This document shows positions 43,022-50,792 of a stretch of DNA of 64,000 bases, one piece after another. A program made the position numbers and the translations under genes. Source of the DNA: an uncultured Dorea sp. (GTDB lineage: Bacteria; Bacillota; Clostridia; Lachnospirales; Lachnospiraceae). The notes beneath the pieces are model-generated. The model saw only the letters and a list, made by a program, of their open reading frames with translations, was not told the origin of the DNA and did no database searches. Position 1 is the stretch's first letter. The number at the start of each line of letters is the position of its first letter. The stretch is from contig CAJURK010000008.1 of assembly GCA_910588745.1 (NCBI GenBank), positions 13,640 to 77,639 of the forward strand, given 5' to 3'.

Positions 43022-44740
43022 TTATTTTTTCTTCGGAGGCTGATGGACGCAGAGTCCTAAGCAATCTGCGCATGCTTCTGCAAATGCCTCCGAATAGCTT
43101 GGGTGCGCGTGAATAATGGATTCCGCTACCTCGTTTACGGTAATCTCCATCTGCATCAGGGACGTAGGTTCCGCGATCATTTCAGACGCTACGCCGCCTA
43201 CCATATGCACGCCGAGAATTTGTCCGTACTTGTTGTCGGCGATTACTTTGATAAATCCAGCCTTCTCGCCGGACGCAACGCTTCTTCCGTTCGCCGCCAT
43301 GTGAAAACGTCCTACCCGGATTCCCTCCGGATGAAGTTCTCTTGCTTTCTGCTCGGTAAGTCCTACGGAAGCTGCTTCCGGCGACAGGTACAGACAGCTT
43401 GGCACATAACGCAGGTCGCATTTTACCGCGCTGCCCTTTACTGCGTTCTCCGCGGCAACCTCGCCCATCTTGAAGGCGGAGTGCGCCAGCATGATACGGC
43501 CGTTGATATCTCCGCATGCATAGATGTTATCTACGCTTGTCTTCATGGTATCGTCTACCACGATCTTGCCCCGCTCTGTCTTAATCTGCTCCGCCAGCTT
43601 GCCAAGGCATCCAAGGTCTGCCGCTCTTCCGATGGATAAAAGCACCTTATCGCACTCAAACTCGCCGTTATCTGTTACAATAACCGGATGTCCCGCATTA
43701 TCCTTAATCTCTAATACCTTACGTCCGCAATTTACGCTTGCGCCGGATTTCTTCAAGGTCTTATCCACCTCCGCTGAAATATCCTGATCCAGCATAGATA
43801 CGACCCGTTCCATCGCCTCCACGATCGTAACCTTGCTGCCGAACGCGCTGAACGCGGACGCCAGCTCACAGCCGATTACGCCGCCGCCGATGATGCCCAG
43901 CCGCTCCGGAACTACTTCCATATCCAGAATCTCGTCGCTGGTCATCACATCCTTATGATCCACTCCCGGAATCGGGATACGGATTGCCTTAGAGCCGCCG
44001 CAGAGGATTATCTTGTCTGCCTGATAGGTCTTTCCTGCGCAGACTACGGTTGTCGCCGATTCAAGAGACGCCTCTCCATTGACCAGGGTTACGCCGTTGC
44101 TCTTCAGCAGACCCGCAACGCCGCCTGTCAGCGTCTTAACTACGTTGTTCTTATATGCGACCACTTTCGGCATATCTACGCTATGCTCTGCATTGACCAC
44201 GATGCCTCTGGATGCGGCTGCTTCAATGTGATGAATATATTCCGCCGTTTTCAGATAGGTCTTCGTCGGGATACATCCTCTGTTCAGGCAGGTTCCGCCA
44301 ACGGTATCCTTTTCAAAGATAACCGCCTTTGCGCCGAGCTGCGCTGCGCGGATTGCCGCCACATATCCTGCCGGGCCTCCGCCGATGACTGCAACGTCGT
44401 ACCCGTCTTTCCTCTCAGCCTTCGCTGCCGGCGCCGCTGTCTCTGCCGCCTTCGGCGCTTCAGATACCGCTGCCGTCGCGCCTGCTTCCGGAACCTTCTC
44501 GCCGGGTTCTCCGATATATCCAACTGCCGTCAGAACCGGAACTACCGCGCCGTCCTCGTACAATTTCGCAAGAAGTACGCCTGCCGCCGGGGATTCTGTC
44601 TCCATTGTGATCTTATCGGTCTCGATCTCCATAAACGGCTCGTCTTTTTCGATTTTATCGCCAACATTTTTCAGCCATTTTACAATGGTACCCTCTTCCA
44701 TATCCATACCATTCTTCGGCATATATAATTCTGTTGCCAT
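43022..44740 (-). CDS. Dihydrolipoamide dehydrogenase (E3) with N-terminal lipoyl domain
   Basis: Reoxidises dihydrolipoamide with NAD+. 572 residues. Residues 1-80 are a lipoyl domain with the modified Lys in EIETDKITMETES. After an Ala/Pro/Glu linker the flavoprotein begins YDVAVIGGGPAGYVAAIRAAQ, with the redox disulfide GGTCLNRGCIPTK, the NAD site GIIGGGVIGCELASAF, and the C-terminal His-Glu pair region HAHPSYSEA. Start at 44740 with GGAGGA. Last gene of the operon, separated from E2 by an unusual 190-bp palindromic gap. Confidence 0.93.
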   Translation of the reverse strand: MATELYMPKNGMDMEEGTIVKWLKNVGDKIEKDEPFMEIETDKITMETESPAAGVLLAKLYEDGAVVPVLTAVGYIGEPGEKVPEAGATAAVSEAPKAAETAAPAAKAERKDGYDVAVIGGGPAGYVAAIRAAQLGAKAVIFEKDTVGGTCLNRGCIPTKTYLKTAEYIHHIEAAASRGIVVNAEHSVDMPKVVAYKNNVVKTLTGGVAGLLKSNGVTLVNGEASLESATTVVCAGKTYQADKIILCGGSKAIRIPIPGVDHKDVMTSDEILDMEVVPERLGIIGGGVIGCELASAFSAFGSKVTIVEAMERVVSMLDQDISAEVDKTLKKSGASVNCGRKVLEIKDNAGHPVIVTDNGEFECDKVLLSIGRAADLGCLGKLAEQIKTERGKIVVDDTMKTSVDNIYACGDINGRIMLAHSAFKMGEVAAENAVKGSAVKCDLRYVPSCLYLSPEAASVGLTEQKARELHPEGIRVGRFHMAANGRSVASGEKAGFIKVIADNKYGQILGVHMVGGVASEMIAEPTSLMQMEITVNEVAESIIHAHPSYSEAFAEACADCLGLCVHQPPKKK

Positions 44741-44772
44741 GTTAATCCTCCATATATTCTGCTATTACAATA

Positions 44773-44937
44773 TTTGACACCACGAATTGCCCCGCACTTC
44801 GCGCTCACGCAATCCTTTCACGCCTCCAATCCGCTCATTTTCCTCCGAAAATGGCTCCTTCTCGGTGTTTGGCGTATCCCAAGGTCATGTATTGATATGC
44901 AAATATCATACATGACCTTGGAACACTGAGTGTCAAA
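44773..44937. other. Large palindromic structure between E2 and E3
   Basis: An inner stem of about 19 bp pairs CCAAGGTCATGTATTGATAT (44879-44898) with 44903-44921 around a 4-nt loop, with a single bulge. Outer 8-bp arms TTTGACAC (44773-44780) and GTGTCAAA (44930-44937) enclose the whole gap. The right outer arm includes the E2 stop codon. Other gaps in this operon are 16-17 bp. Possible attenuator, RNase processing site or inserted small repeat. Confidence 0.7.
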
Positions 44938-46252
44938 TCAAGATACTAACCGGGTTCTCCAGCAAATTCTTCAGGTAAGATTCAAATTCGCAGACCTCTG
45001 TACCGTTCAGGATCCTGTGGTCGAAGGTCACGCAGATCATCATCTTCTTACGTACAACCACTTCGCCGTCTACCAACGCCAGCTCATCCTCCGTGCCGCA
45101 TACGCCCACAATGGACGCCTCCGGCTGGTTGATGATCGGGGTAAAGCTGTGTGTGCCGTACATACCGATATTGGAAATGGTAATACGTCCGTCGCCCATC
45201 TCGTCCGGCATCAGCTTTCCTTCCCTTGCCTTCTTTGCCAGTTCCTTTGCCTTCTTAGAAACTTCCACGAGGCTCTTCTTATCAACATCCTTGATCACCG
45301 GAACTACCAATCCGTCGTCAATGCCTACCGCCATGCCTACGTTGATTTGGCTGTGTACCACATACTCGCCGCCCTCTAAGGTCATGCGGAACCGTTCAAA
45401 CTCTTTCGCAGCTTTACCTACCGCCTTGATGATGAGGTCATTAACTGATACCTTATCCGGTTTCTCCTTGCCCTGATTGATCTTTGCCCTAAGTGCGAGC
45501 AGTTCTGTTACATCCACCTTAATATTCTGGGTAACATTCGGGATCTCCGTATGGCTTGCGCTCATCCTCTGTGCGATCACCTTGCGCATACCGGACAGCT
45601 TCCTGCGTTCGAGAACTTCCTCGATCTCTTTTACTGCCGCTTCGATCTCAGCCTTTTCCTCCGGCGTCAGGTCTGCGCTTGTAATCTTTCCGCGGTAGCC
45701 GCTTCCGGTTACGGTCTTTAAGTCAATCCCCATGTCCGCAGCCATCGCCCTTGCAAGCGGAGTAGCCTTGGGCTGCGCATGGATCGCATTCTCTACGTCA
45801 ACCGCACGGATCTCTCCGTGGCGTCCGGAAGGTGTTACCTCCGCCAGATCAACTCCGTTATCGGAAGCAATCTTTTTCGCATATGGAGTTGCCGGGATTC
45901 CATTTCCACCGGAAAGAGCCTTAACCGGCGCTGCTTTCTCCGGCGCTGGCGAGAACGCTTCCTTCTTTTCTTCTGCCGGAGCCTGCGCGCCTGTATCTTC
46001 CGGAACCTTCTCCCCCGGCTCTCCTACGTATCCTACTGCCGTAAGCACCGGGACAACCTCGCCGTCTTCGTACAGCTTCGCAAGCAAGACGCCTGAAACC
46101 GGGGACTCGGTTTCCATAGTAATCTTATCTGTCTCAATCTCCATAAAAGGCTCGTCTTTCTCAATCTTGTCTCCTACATTCTTGAGCCATTTAACGATGG
46201 TGCCTTCCTCCATGTCCATGCCGTTCTTCGGCATACAAATTGCTGTTGCCAT
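44933..46252 (-). CDS. Dihydrolipoamide acyltransferase (E2)
   Basis: 439 residues: lipoyl domain (1-80, Lys in EIETDKITMETES, nearly identical to that of E3), linker, two peripheral-subunit-binding motifs (ATPYAKKIASDNGVDLAEV and TPLARAMAADMGIDLKTV), then the catalytic trimer-forming domain with SASHTEIPNVTQ and the C-terminal active-site segment FDHRILNGTEVCEF carrying the conserved His. Two E3-binding motifs instead of one are notable. Transfers the acyl group from lipoamide to CoA. Start at 46252 with AAGGAGG. Confidence 0.93.
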   Translation of the reverse strand: MATAICMPKNGMDMEEGTIVKWLKNVGDKIEKDEPFMEIETDKITMETESPVSGVLLAKLYEDGEVVPVLTAVGYVGEPGEKVPEDTGAQAPAEEKKEAFSPAPEKAAPVKALSGGNGIPATPYAKKIASDNGVDLAEVTPSGRHGEIRAVDVENAIHAQPKATPLARAMAADMGIDLKTVTGSGYRGKITSADLTPEEKAEIEAAVKEIEEVLERRKLSGMRKVIAQRMSASHTEIPNVTQNIKVDVTELLALRAKINQGKEKPDKVSVNDLIIKAVGKAAKEFERFRMTLEGGEYVVHSQINVGMAVGIDDGLVVPVIKDVDKKSLVEVSKKAKELAKKAREGKLMPDEMGDGRITISNIGMYGTHSFTPIINQPEASIVGVCGTEDELALVDGEVVVRKKMMICVTFDHRILNGTEVCEFESYLKNLLENPVSILI

Positions 46253-46269
46253 CCCTATTCCTCCTTCGA

Positions 46270-47253
46270 TTATAATACGTCTCTAACTGCCGCTTCAATC
46301 TTAGCCGGAGTCGGGAATGTCTCAGCCTCAAGTACAGGGTTAAACGGTACCGGGCAGTACAGCGCGCCGACTCTCTTGATCGGCGCATCCAAGTAATAGA
46401 ATGCGTCGCTGTCTGTAATCGTTGCCGCGATCTCTCCGCCGAAACCGCCGAACTGAACAGCCTCATGTACGATTACAACTTTATGCGTTTTCTTTGCGGT
46501 AGCGATGATCGCATCTTTATCAAGCGGAGAAAGCGTGCGAAGGTCAAGAACTTCTACGTTGATTCCTTCTTCCGCCAGCTTCTCAGCAACCTGAAGGCTC
46601 ATCTGCACCATTCTTCCATAAGTAATGATAGATACGTCCGTACCCTCTCTCTTCACATCTGCAACGCCAAGCGGAATGGTGTAATCCTCATCCGGAATCA
46701 TGCCTTTTTCTTTATATAATCTCTTCTGCTCCAAGAATACAACCGTATTGTTATCACGGATCGATGCTTTCAGTAATCCCTTAGCGTCGTATGGAGTAGA
46801 AGGAACTACAACTTTAAGTCCCGGCACATGCAGGTACATCTGCTCTAAGGACTGGGAGTGCTGCGCAGCCGCTCCTGTACCGCCGCCGGAAGGAGTACGG
46901 ATTACCATCGGCACGTTTACCTTACCCGCAAACATGAAATGCATCTTCGCCGCCTGATTGATAATCTGGTCATAGCACACTGCCATGAAATCGGAAAACA
47001 TCAGCTCCACAATTGGGCGCATTCCTGTAATAGCGGAACCAACGCCGGCTCCCATAAATGCCGTCTCGGAAATCGGAGTCTCGCGGATTCTCTCCGGTCC
47101 AAATTCCTCTAACATGTTCTTAGAAACACCGAACGCTCCACAGTAAGCTCCGATATCTTCACCCATAAAATATACGTTCTCATCGCGGCGCATCTCTTCG
47201 ACCATAGCTTCACGAACCGCGTCTCTATAAGTAATCTGTCTCATTTCACTCAT
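46270..47253 (-). CDS. TPP-dependent dehydrogenase E1 component, beta subunit
   Basis: 327 residues, transketolase-like beta subunit: MRQITYRDAVREAMVEEMRRDENVYFMGEDIG in the opening segment, RPIVELMFSDFMAVCYDQI, and a C-terminal domain VLDLRTLSPLD. Forms an alpha2-beta2 enzyme with the gene just upstream. Whether the substrate is acetoin, pyruvate or a branched 2-oxoacid is not decided by the sequence; the overall set resembles acetoin dehydrogenase (AcoABCL) operons. Confidence 0.92.
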   Translation of the reverse strand: MSEMRQITYRDAVREAMVEEMRRDENVYFMGEDIGAYCGAFGVSKNMLEEFGPERIRETPISETAFMGAGVGSAITGMRPIVELMFSDFMAVCYDQIINQAAKMHFMFAGKVNVPMVIRTPSGGGTGAAAQHSQSLEQMYLHVPGLKVVVPSTPYDAKGLLKASIRDNNTVVFLEQKRLYKEKGMIPDEDYTIPLGVADVKREGTDVSIITYGRMVQMSLQVAEKLAEEGINVEVLDLRTLSPLDKDAIIATAKKTHKVVIVHEAVQFGGFGGEIAATITDSDAFYYLDAPIKRVGALYCPVPFNPVLEAETFPTPAKIEAAVRDVL

Positions 47254-47269
47254 CTTATTTCCCTCCTAA

Positions 47270-48259
47270 TTACTCTGCGTATACATCGGCTTCCAGGTCT
47301 GCAACTTCCGGCTGCGGCTGAGCCTTTGCATATTCAATTGCGTCTGCGATTGCCTGATCTGCGGTTTCCTGCATAGCGTCGATTTCTTTATCCGTAAAAA
47401 TTTTGTTCTCGGTCAGGAACTGGCGGAAACGAACGATTGGATTCCTGTCCGCCCAGTATTTGATCTCTTCCTTGGTACGGTACAGATTGCCGTCGCTCTT
47501 AGAATGTCCGGACGTCCGATAAGTATGCTCAACTACCAGCACCGGGCCGTTTCCTGCCACTACATGCTCGCGGGCCTCTTTCACTGTCTCATATACGGCC
47601 AGTACGTCGTTACCGTCGCATTCATATGCTTTGAAGCCAAATGCCGCCGCCCTCTGCTTTAAGTCTTTATTCTTTACGACTCTGTCAAGCGGCGTTGACA
47701 TGCCGTAGGTATTATTTGTCAGGATGAACATTACCGGGAGATCCCATGCGGCCGCAAGGTTCATAGACTCCAGGATAGCGCCTTCGTTGGAAGCCCCGTC
47801 GCCAAAAAACGCCGCGCATACACGGTTCGGGATATTCTTCATTTTAATTGTAAGAGCCGCGCCGCATGCAATCGGACCGTTCGCGCCGACAATACCGTTT
47901 GCCCCCAGGATACCGTTGTCAAAATCACAGATATGCATGGAGCCGCCCTTGCCATGGTTCGTACCGGTGGCGCGCGCCAGAATCTCAGCCATCATGGAGT
48001 TCAAATCTACGCCTTTGCCAAGCGCCTGTCCGTGTCCGCGATGGGTTGCCAGCATATAGTCCTCTTTTGTAAGAGCCGCTGTAGTACCCACTCCGGTTGC
48101 TTCCTCGCCGATACTAAGGTGCATGGTTCCGTGAACAAGTCCCTGCCCGAAGAGCCAGAATGCCTGTTCCTCAAACTTATTGACAGTCATCATACGGACC
48201 ATCAGTTCTTGAAGAAATTCTTTGTTTTCCAATAAACTCTTGTCTTTAATTTCTCCCAT
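47270..48259 (-). CDS. TPP-dependent dehydrogenase E1 component, alpha subunit
   Basis: 329 residues. TPP site GDGASNEGAILESMNLAAAWD...NNTYGM (the GDG...NN motif), preceded by THRGHGQALGKGV and the GKGGSMHI loop typical of acetoin/pyruvate dehydrogenase alpha chains. First gene of the operon, with AGGAGG and a strong promoter. A SorC-type regulator is divergent at 49022. Confidence 0.93.
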   Translation of the reverse strand: MGEIKDKSLLENKEFLQELMVRMMTVNKFEEQAFWLFGQGLVHGTMHLSIGEEATGVGTTAALTKEDYMLATHRGHGQALGKGVDLNSMMAEILARATGTNHGKGGSMHICDFDNGILGANGIVGANGPIACGAALTIKMKNIPNRVCAAFFGDGASNEGAILESMNLAAAWDLPVMFILTNNTYGMSTPLDRVVKNKDLKQRAAAFGFKAYECDGNDVLAVYETVKEAREHVVAGNGPVLVVEHTYRTSGHSKSDGNLYRTKEEIKYWADRNPIVRFRQFLTENKIFTDKEIDAMQETADQAIADAIEYAKAQPQPEVADLEADVYAE

Positions 48260-48329
48260 GATAATTCCTCCTAATTAATATGTTTACATTTGTATACTTG
48301 CTTTGCTATTGCAAATCCCTTATGCTCAT

Positions 48330-48358
48330 AATATAACACCAGTGCTTTCCCATGTCAA
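48330..48358 (-). promoter_or_regulatory. Promoter of the dehydrogenase operon
   Basis: Minus strand TTGACA (48353-48358), 17-bp spacer, TATATT (48330-48335). A TTTGCTATTGCAAA-like dyad lies in the leader at about 48302-48316 and may be an operator. Confidence 0.75.
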
Positions 48359-48384
48359 TATATTTTTACTGAAAATACGGAAAT

Positions 48385-48540
48385 CGCCAGTTACTGTTCG
48401 CACAGTACTTTGCATTTACTGCAAAGTACGTAAGAAAGTGATTCATGTGTGGGCAAATCCTATTCGCGAAGCGAATTTTAAATGAATTTGCGAAAGTTGC
48501 TGCGAACGGAATGAACAGCAACAATCGCCATGAATAGTAG
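48385..48540. other. Non-coding region packed with hairpins
   Basis: Contains a perfect 10-bp stem (48405-48414 with 48420-48429), ATTCGC/GCGAAT around GAA near 48462-48476, and GTTGCTG/CAGCAAC near 48497-48523. Its start (CCAGTTACTGTTCGCAC) echoes the end of the dispersed repeat. It abuts repeat copy 3, so the two may be one composite element. Confidence 0.55.
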
Positions 48541-48775
48541 TCACAGGTCATTTGGTAAACAGCGGGTTGAATCAGGAGCAGGTCTCTAAGCAGACCATTC
48601 AGGAGTGTTTTTAATGGAATTGAAATAGCAGCTTATGCAGACTTAGACGCGAAGGCTTTCCTGAGCGGCTTAGTCTGCGTTAGCTGATCGTTCAATGGAA
48701 TGTTACTCCGTCTGCTTAGAGACCTGCTCCTGATTCAGCCCGCGTCCGGCAGGTGACGTGTGAACACTAACCGGT
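48541..48775 (-). repeat. Palindromic dispersed repeat, copy 3 (longest, inverted)
   Basis: Reverse complement of the element at 791-940, with the same ends and the same TCTCTAAGCAGAC/GTCTGCTTAGAGA stem arms (near 48582-48594 and 48711-48723). About 75 bp extra in the loop forms a second nested palindrome (AGCTTATGCAGACTTAG with CTTAGTCTGCGTTAGCT). Lies between the divergent promoters of the dehydrogenase operon and its regulator. Confidence 0.75.
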
Positions 48776-48808
48776 AATCATTCTATAACCGCGCAATTCA
48801 AGAAACTC

Positions 48809-48837
48809 TTTACACTAAAAATACTTATTGCTATAAT
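48809..48837 (+). promoter_or_regulatory. Promoter of the SorC regulator
   Basis: TTTACA (48809-48814), 17-bp spacer, TATAAT (48832-48837), giving a leader of about 180 nt. Confidence 0.72.
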
Positions 48838-48884
48838 AAAAGCACTGATTAACCGGATGTCCAAAGAGAAAGCCCCCGTTAAAA

Positions 48885-48958
48885 GCAATACTTAGTATTG
48901 CAGGCGTAACCCTACCCTCAGTGGACAAGGGGACACACGGTTTTGTCCACTGAGGGTA
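48885..48958 (+). promoter_or_regulatory. Structured leader of the SorC gene
   Basis: Holds GCAATACTTAGTATTGC (48885-48901), a palindrome and candidate SorC operator, and a perfect 16-bp stem (TACCCTCAGTGGACAA at 48913-48928 with 48943-48958) without a U tract. A 12-codon ATG frame begins at 48857. No known riboswitch class is recognised. Confidence 0.5.
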
Positions 48959-49021
48959 ACAGCTATCGATGAGATAAAGGAATCCATTCCCCGGCGCGCG
49001 AAACTATCAAAGGAGACTATC

Positions 49022-49999
49022 ATGTCAATTTCACAGGAACACAGGTATTATTTGAAACTAAAGGCATTGTACTATTTATATGAACAGGGTTATACTCAGA
49101 CCGAGATCGCCAAACGTCTCAATATTTCCCGTGTTACATTAGGGCGGCTCTTAGATGAAGCAAAGGCCGAAGGCATGATAAAATTTGAAATCGTGGATAT
49201 CCGAGGCGCCATGAAGACGCTTCAATTAGAAGAACGCCTGCGCCAGCAATTCGGATTGGAAGATATTAAGCTGGTAGACTGTCCGAACGCAAATGCCGAC
49301 AGCGTCACCAAAAAGATTGCCTCCGAAGCCGCCGCCTATTTTGAGCAGCTCATCCACAGCAATATGAAAATCGGCCTCACCTGGGGCCGGACACTGAACA
49401 GCATGATCGAGTACCTGTCCCCGGATAAGGCCGTCAAAGACCTGCTGGTCTATACCTTGGTCGGCGGTTCTTCCCAAAGCGTAGATTTTCAGCCGAATAT
49501 CCTGGCGCAGCATATCATTGATAAGTACAACGGCCGCGCAAACATTCTGACCGCTCCGTTTATGTGCCAGAGCCGGGAACTGTGCGCCGCCATCAAGCAG
49601 GAACCCGCGATTTCTTCCATTTTAGACGCATCCTGCGATCTGGATGTCACACTGGTAGGAATCGGTGAAGCGCCGGTACGGGACGCAGACCATCTTTCCG
49701 ATTATCCATTTGACACAACGATGATTAACGAGTTAGTAGATGCGCGGGCCGCAGGCGATATCTGCGGAAATTTTTTTGATATCCAAGGACAATTATGTGA
49801 AACTACATTAAAGAATCGTATCGTATCTATTGATATCCGAGAGCTTCCGAACCACAAGCGGGTAATTGGAATCGGCGGCGGCGAGAAAAAAGTAAATTCT
49901 ATCCTGGGTGCATTAAACGGACATTATCTACACGTATTGATCACGGATATACAGACTGCCGAGAAAGTTCTGGAACTGGCGGAACATAAGAATTCGTAA
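49022..49999 (+). CDS. SorC-family transcriptional regulator
   Basis: 325 residues. N-terminal helix-turn-helix YEQGYTQTEIAKRLNISRVTL, then the sugar-binding domain of SorC/CggR proteins (about 60-320) with KIGLTWGRTLNSMIEYL, DVTLVGIGEAP, GDICGNFFD and GIGGGEKKVNSILGAL. Probably controls the divergent E1-E2-E3 operon in response to a phosphorylated or small carbon effector. Strong AAAGGAG. Ends at a bidirectional terminator. Confidence 0.92.
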   Translation: MSISQEHRYYLKLKALYYLYEQGYTQTEIAKRLNISRVTLGRLLDEAKAEGMIKFEIVDIRGAMKTLQLEERLRQQFGLEDIKLVDCPNANADSVTKKIASEAAAYFEQLIHSNMKIGLTWGRTLNSMIEYLSPDKAVKDLLVYTLVGGSSQSVDFQPNILAQHIIDKYNGRANILTAPFMCQSRELCAAIKQEPAISSILDASCDLDVTLVGIGEAPVRDADHLSDYPFDTTMINELVDARAAGDICGNFFDIQGQLCETTLKNRIVSIDIRELPNHKRVIGIGGGEKKVNSILGALNGHYLHVLITDIQTAEKVLELAEHKNS

Positions 50000-50015
50000 A
50001 ATAATCAAAACAAAC

Positions 50016-50048
50016 AATACCTCGGCAGTCTTCATGCGCCGAGGTATT
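50016..50048. terminator. Bidirectional terminator after sorC-type gene
   Basis: AATACCTCGGC (50016-50026) pairs perfectly with GCCGAGGTATT (50038-50048), flanked by A and T runs, between convergent stops. Confidence 0.88.
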
Positions 50049-50061
50049 GCTGATTAAATTT

Positions 50062-50673
50062 TTATCTCCCTCTTAGGAACGGCTGCACCTGCGCAGTCAA
50101 CTGCTCCTTTTCTTCCAACTCCGTCAATCTGCGTTTTGCAGCCTCAGAGCCAAGTTCTATCTCCGATTCACACACCTTTTTCTCGCCTTCCCGCCTATTG
50201 CGGAGCTGCTCAGAGGTCTGCGCTTTATCCATCTCTACCGCCATTTCAGTCAGCTTAACGGCGTTGTCTTCTATCGATTCGCCGGAATTTGTCTTCTTCG
50301 GATTCTGGTATATCTTGCCGGATTCCTCCTCGCTTTCCGCCTGCTTCGCCATCTCTGACGCAATCTGTTTGTCCAGCTCTTCTAACTGCTCCTCATATTC
50401 CTCTAACTGCTCCTGGAAGCCGGAAGACGCCGTTCCCGTTTCCTCGTCCAGCGCCTTTTTCACCAAAGACTCTTTATTCATCTGGATTAATTCTTTTTGA
50501 TTCATCAGATTTGCCAGTACTCCCGACGATTTTCCGTTGGGAGAAATAACCGCCGTATCGCCTCGCCTGGCTGCCTGCGCCCCTGCTCCCTGCACGATCT
50601 GTCTCTGATTCATAGCCGGATTCATTTCCCTGATCTGGAAAAGACCCGCCTGTTGGCCCGCGTAAATCTTCAT
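50062..50673 (-). CDS. Unrecognised 203-aa Glu/Gln-rich coiled-coil protein
   Basis: Start at 50671-50673 (MKIYAGQQAGLFQIREMNPA) is set by AGGAGGG 7 nt upstream; the frame is open further to 50742. An N-terminal globular-looking 50 residues is followed by long charged helices (QEQLEEYEEQLEELDKQIA and EQLRNRREGEKKVCESEIE) and a short basic end. No signal peptide or membrane segment. No known family. Style resembles the unknown protein at 1124-2719, but no clear homology is visible. Monocistronic. Confidence 0.75.
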   Translation of the reverse strand: MKIYAGQQAGLFQIREMNPAMNQRQIVQGAGAQAARRGDTAVISPNGKSSGVLANLMNQKELIQMNKESLVKKALDEETGTASSGFQEQLEEYEEQLEELDKQIASEMAKQAESEEESGKIYQNPKKTNSGESIEDNAVKLTEMAVEMDKAQTSEQLRNRREGEKKVCESEIELGSEAAKRRLTELEEKEQLTAQVQPFLRGR

Positions 50674-50792
50674 CTTACATCCCTCCTGCTTTCTGTCCAT
50701 CACAAAACTTAAGCGATTCCTTCTGAATATACAAAAACGCATCGCTGTGTATTCAAAATAATTGTCGGCGGGCGTTTCCTTTCGCTTAACCT

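Noticed and set aside
43955..44728. Plus-strand frame of 257 codons opposite the E3 gene
   Set aside because: Shadow of a GC-rich coding strand; Arg/Cys-rich without domain structure.
48841..49021. TPP or other known riboswitch before the SorC gene
   Set aside because: The leader is structured, but no conserved TPP, FMN, cobalamin, lysine or c-di-GMP core sequence is seen.
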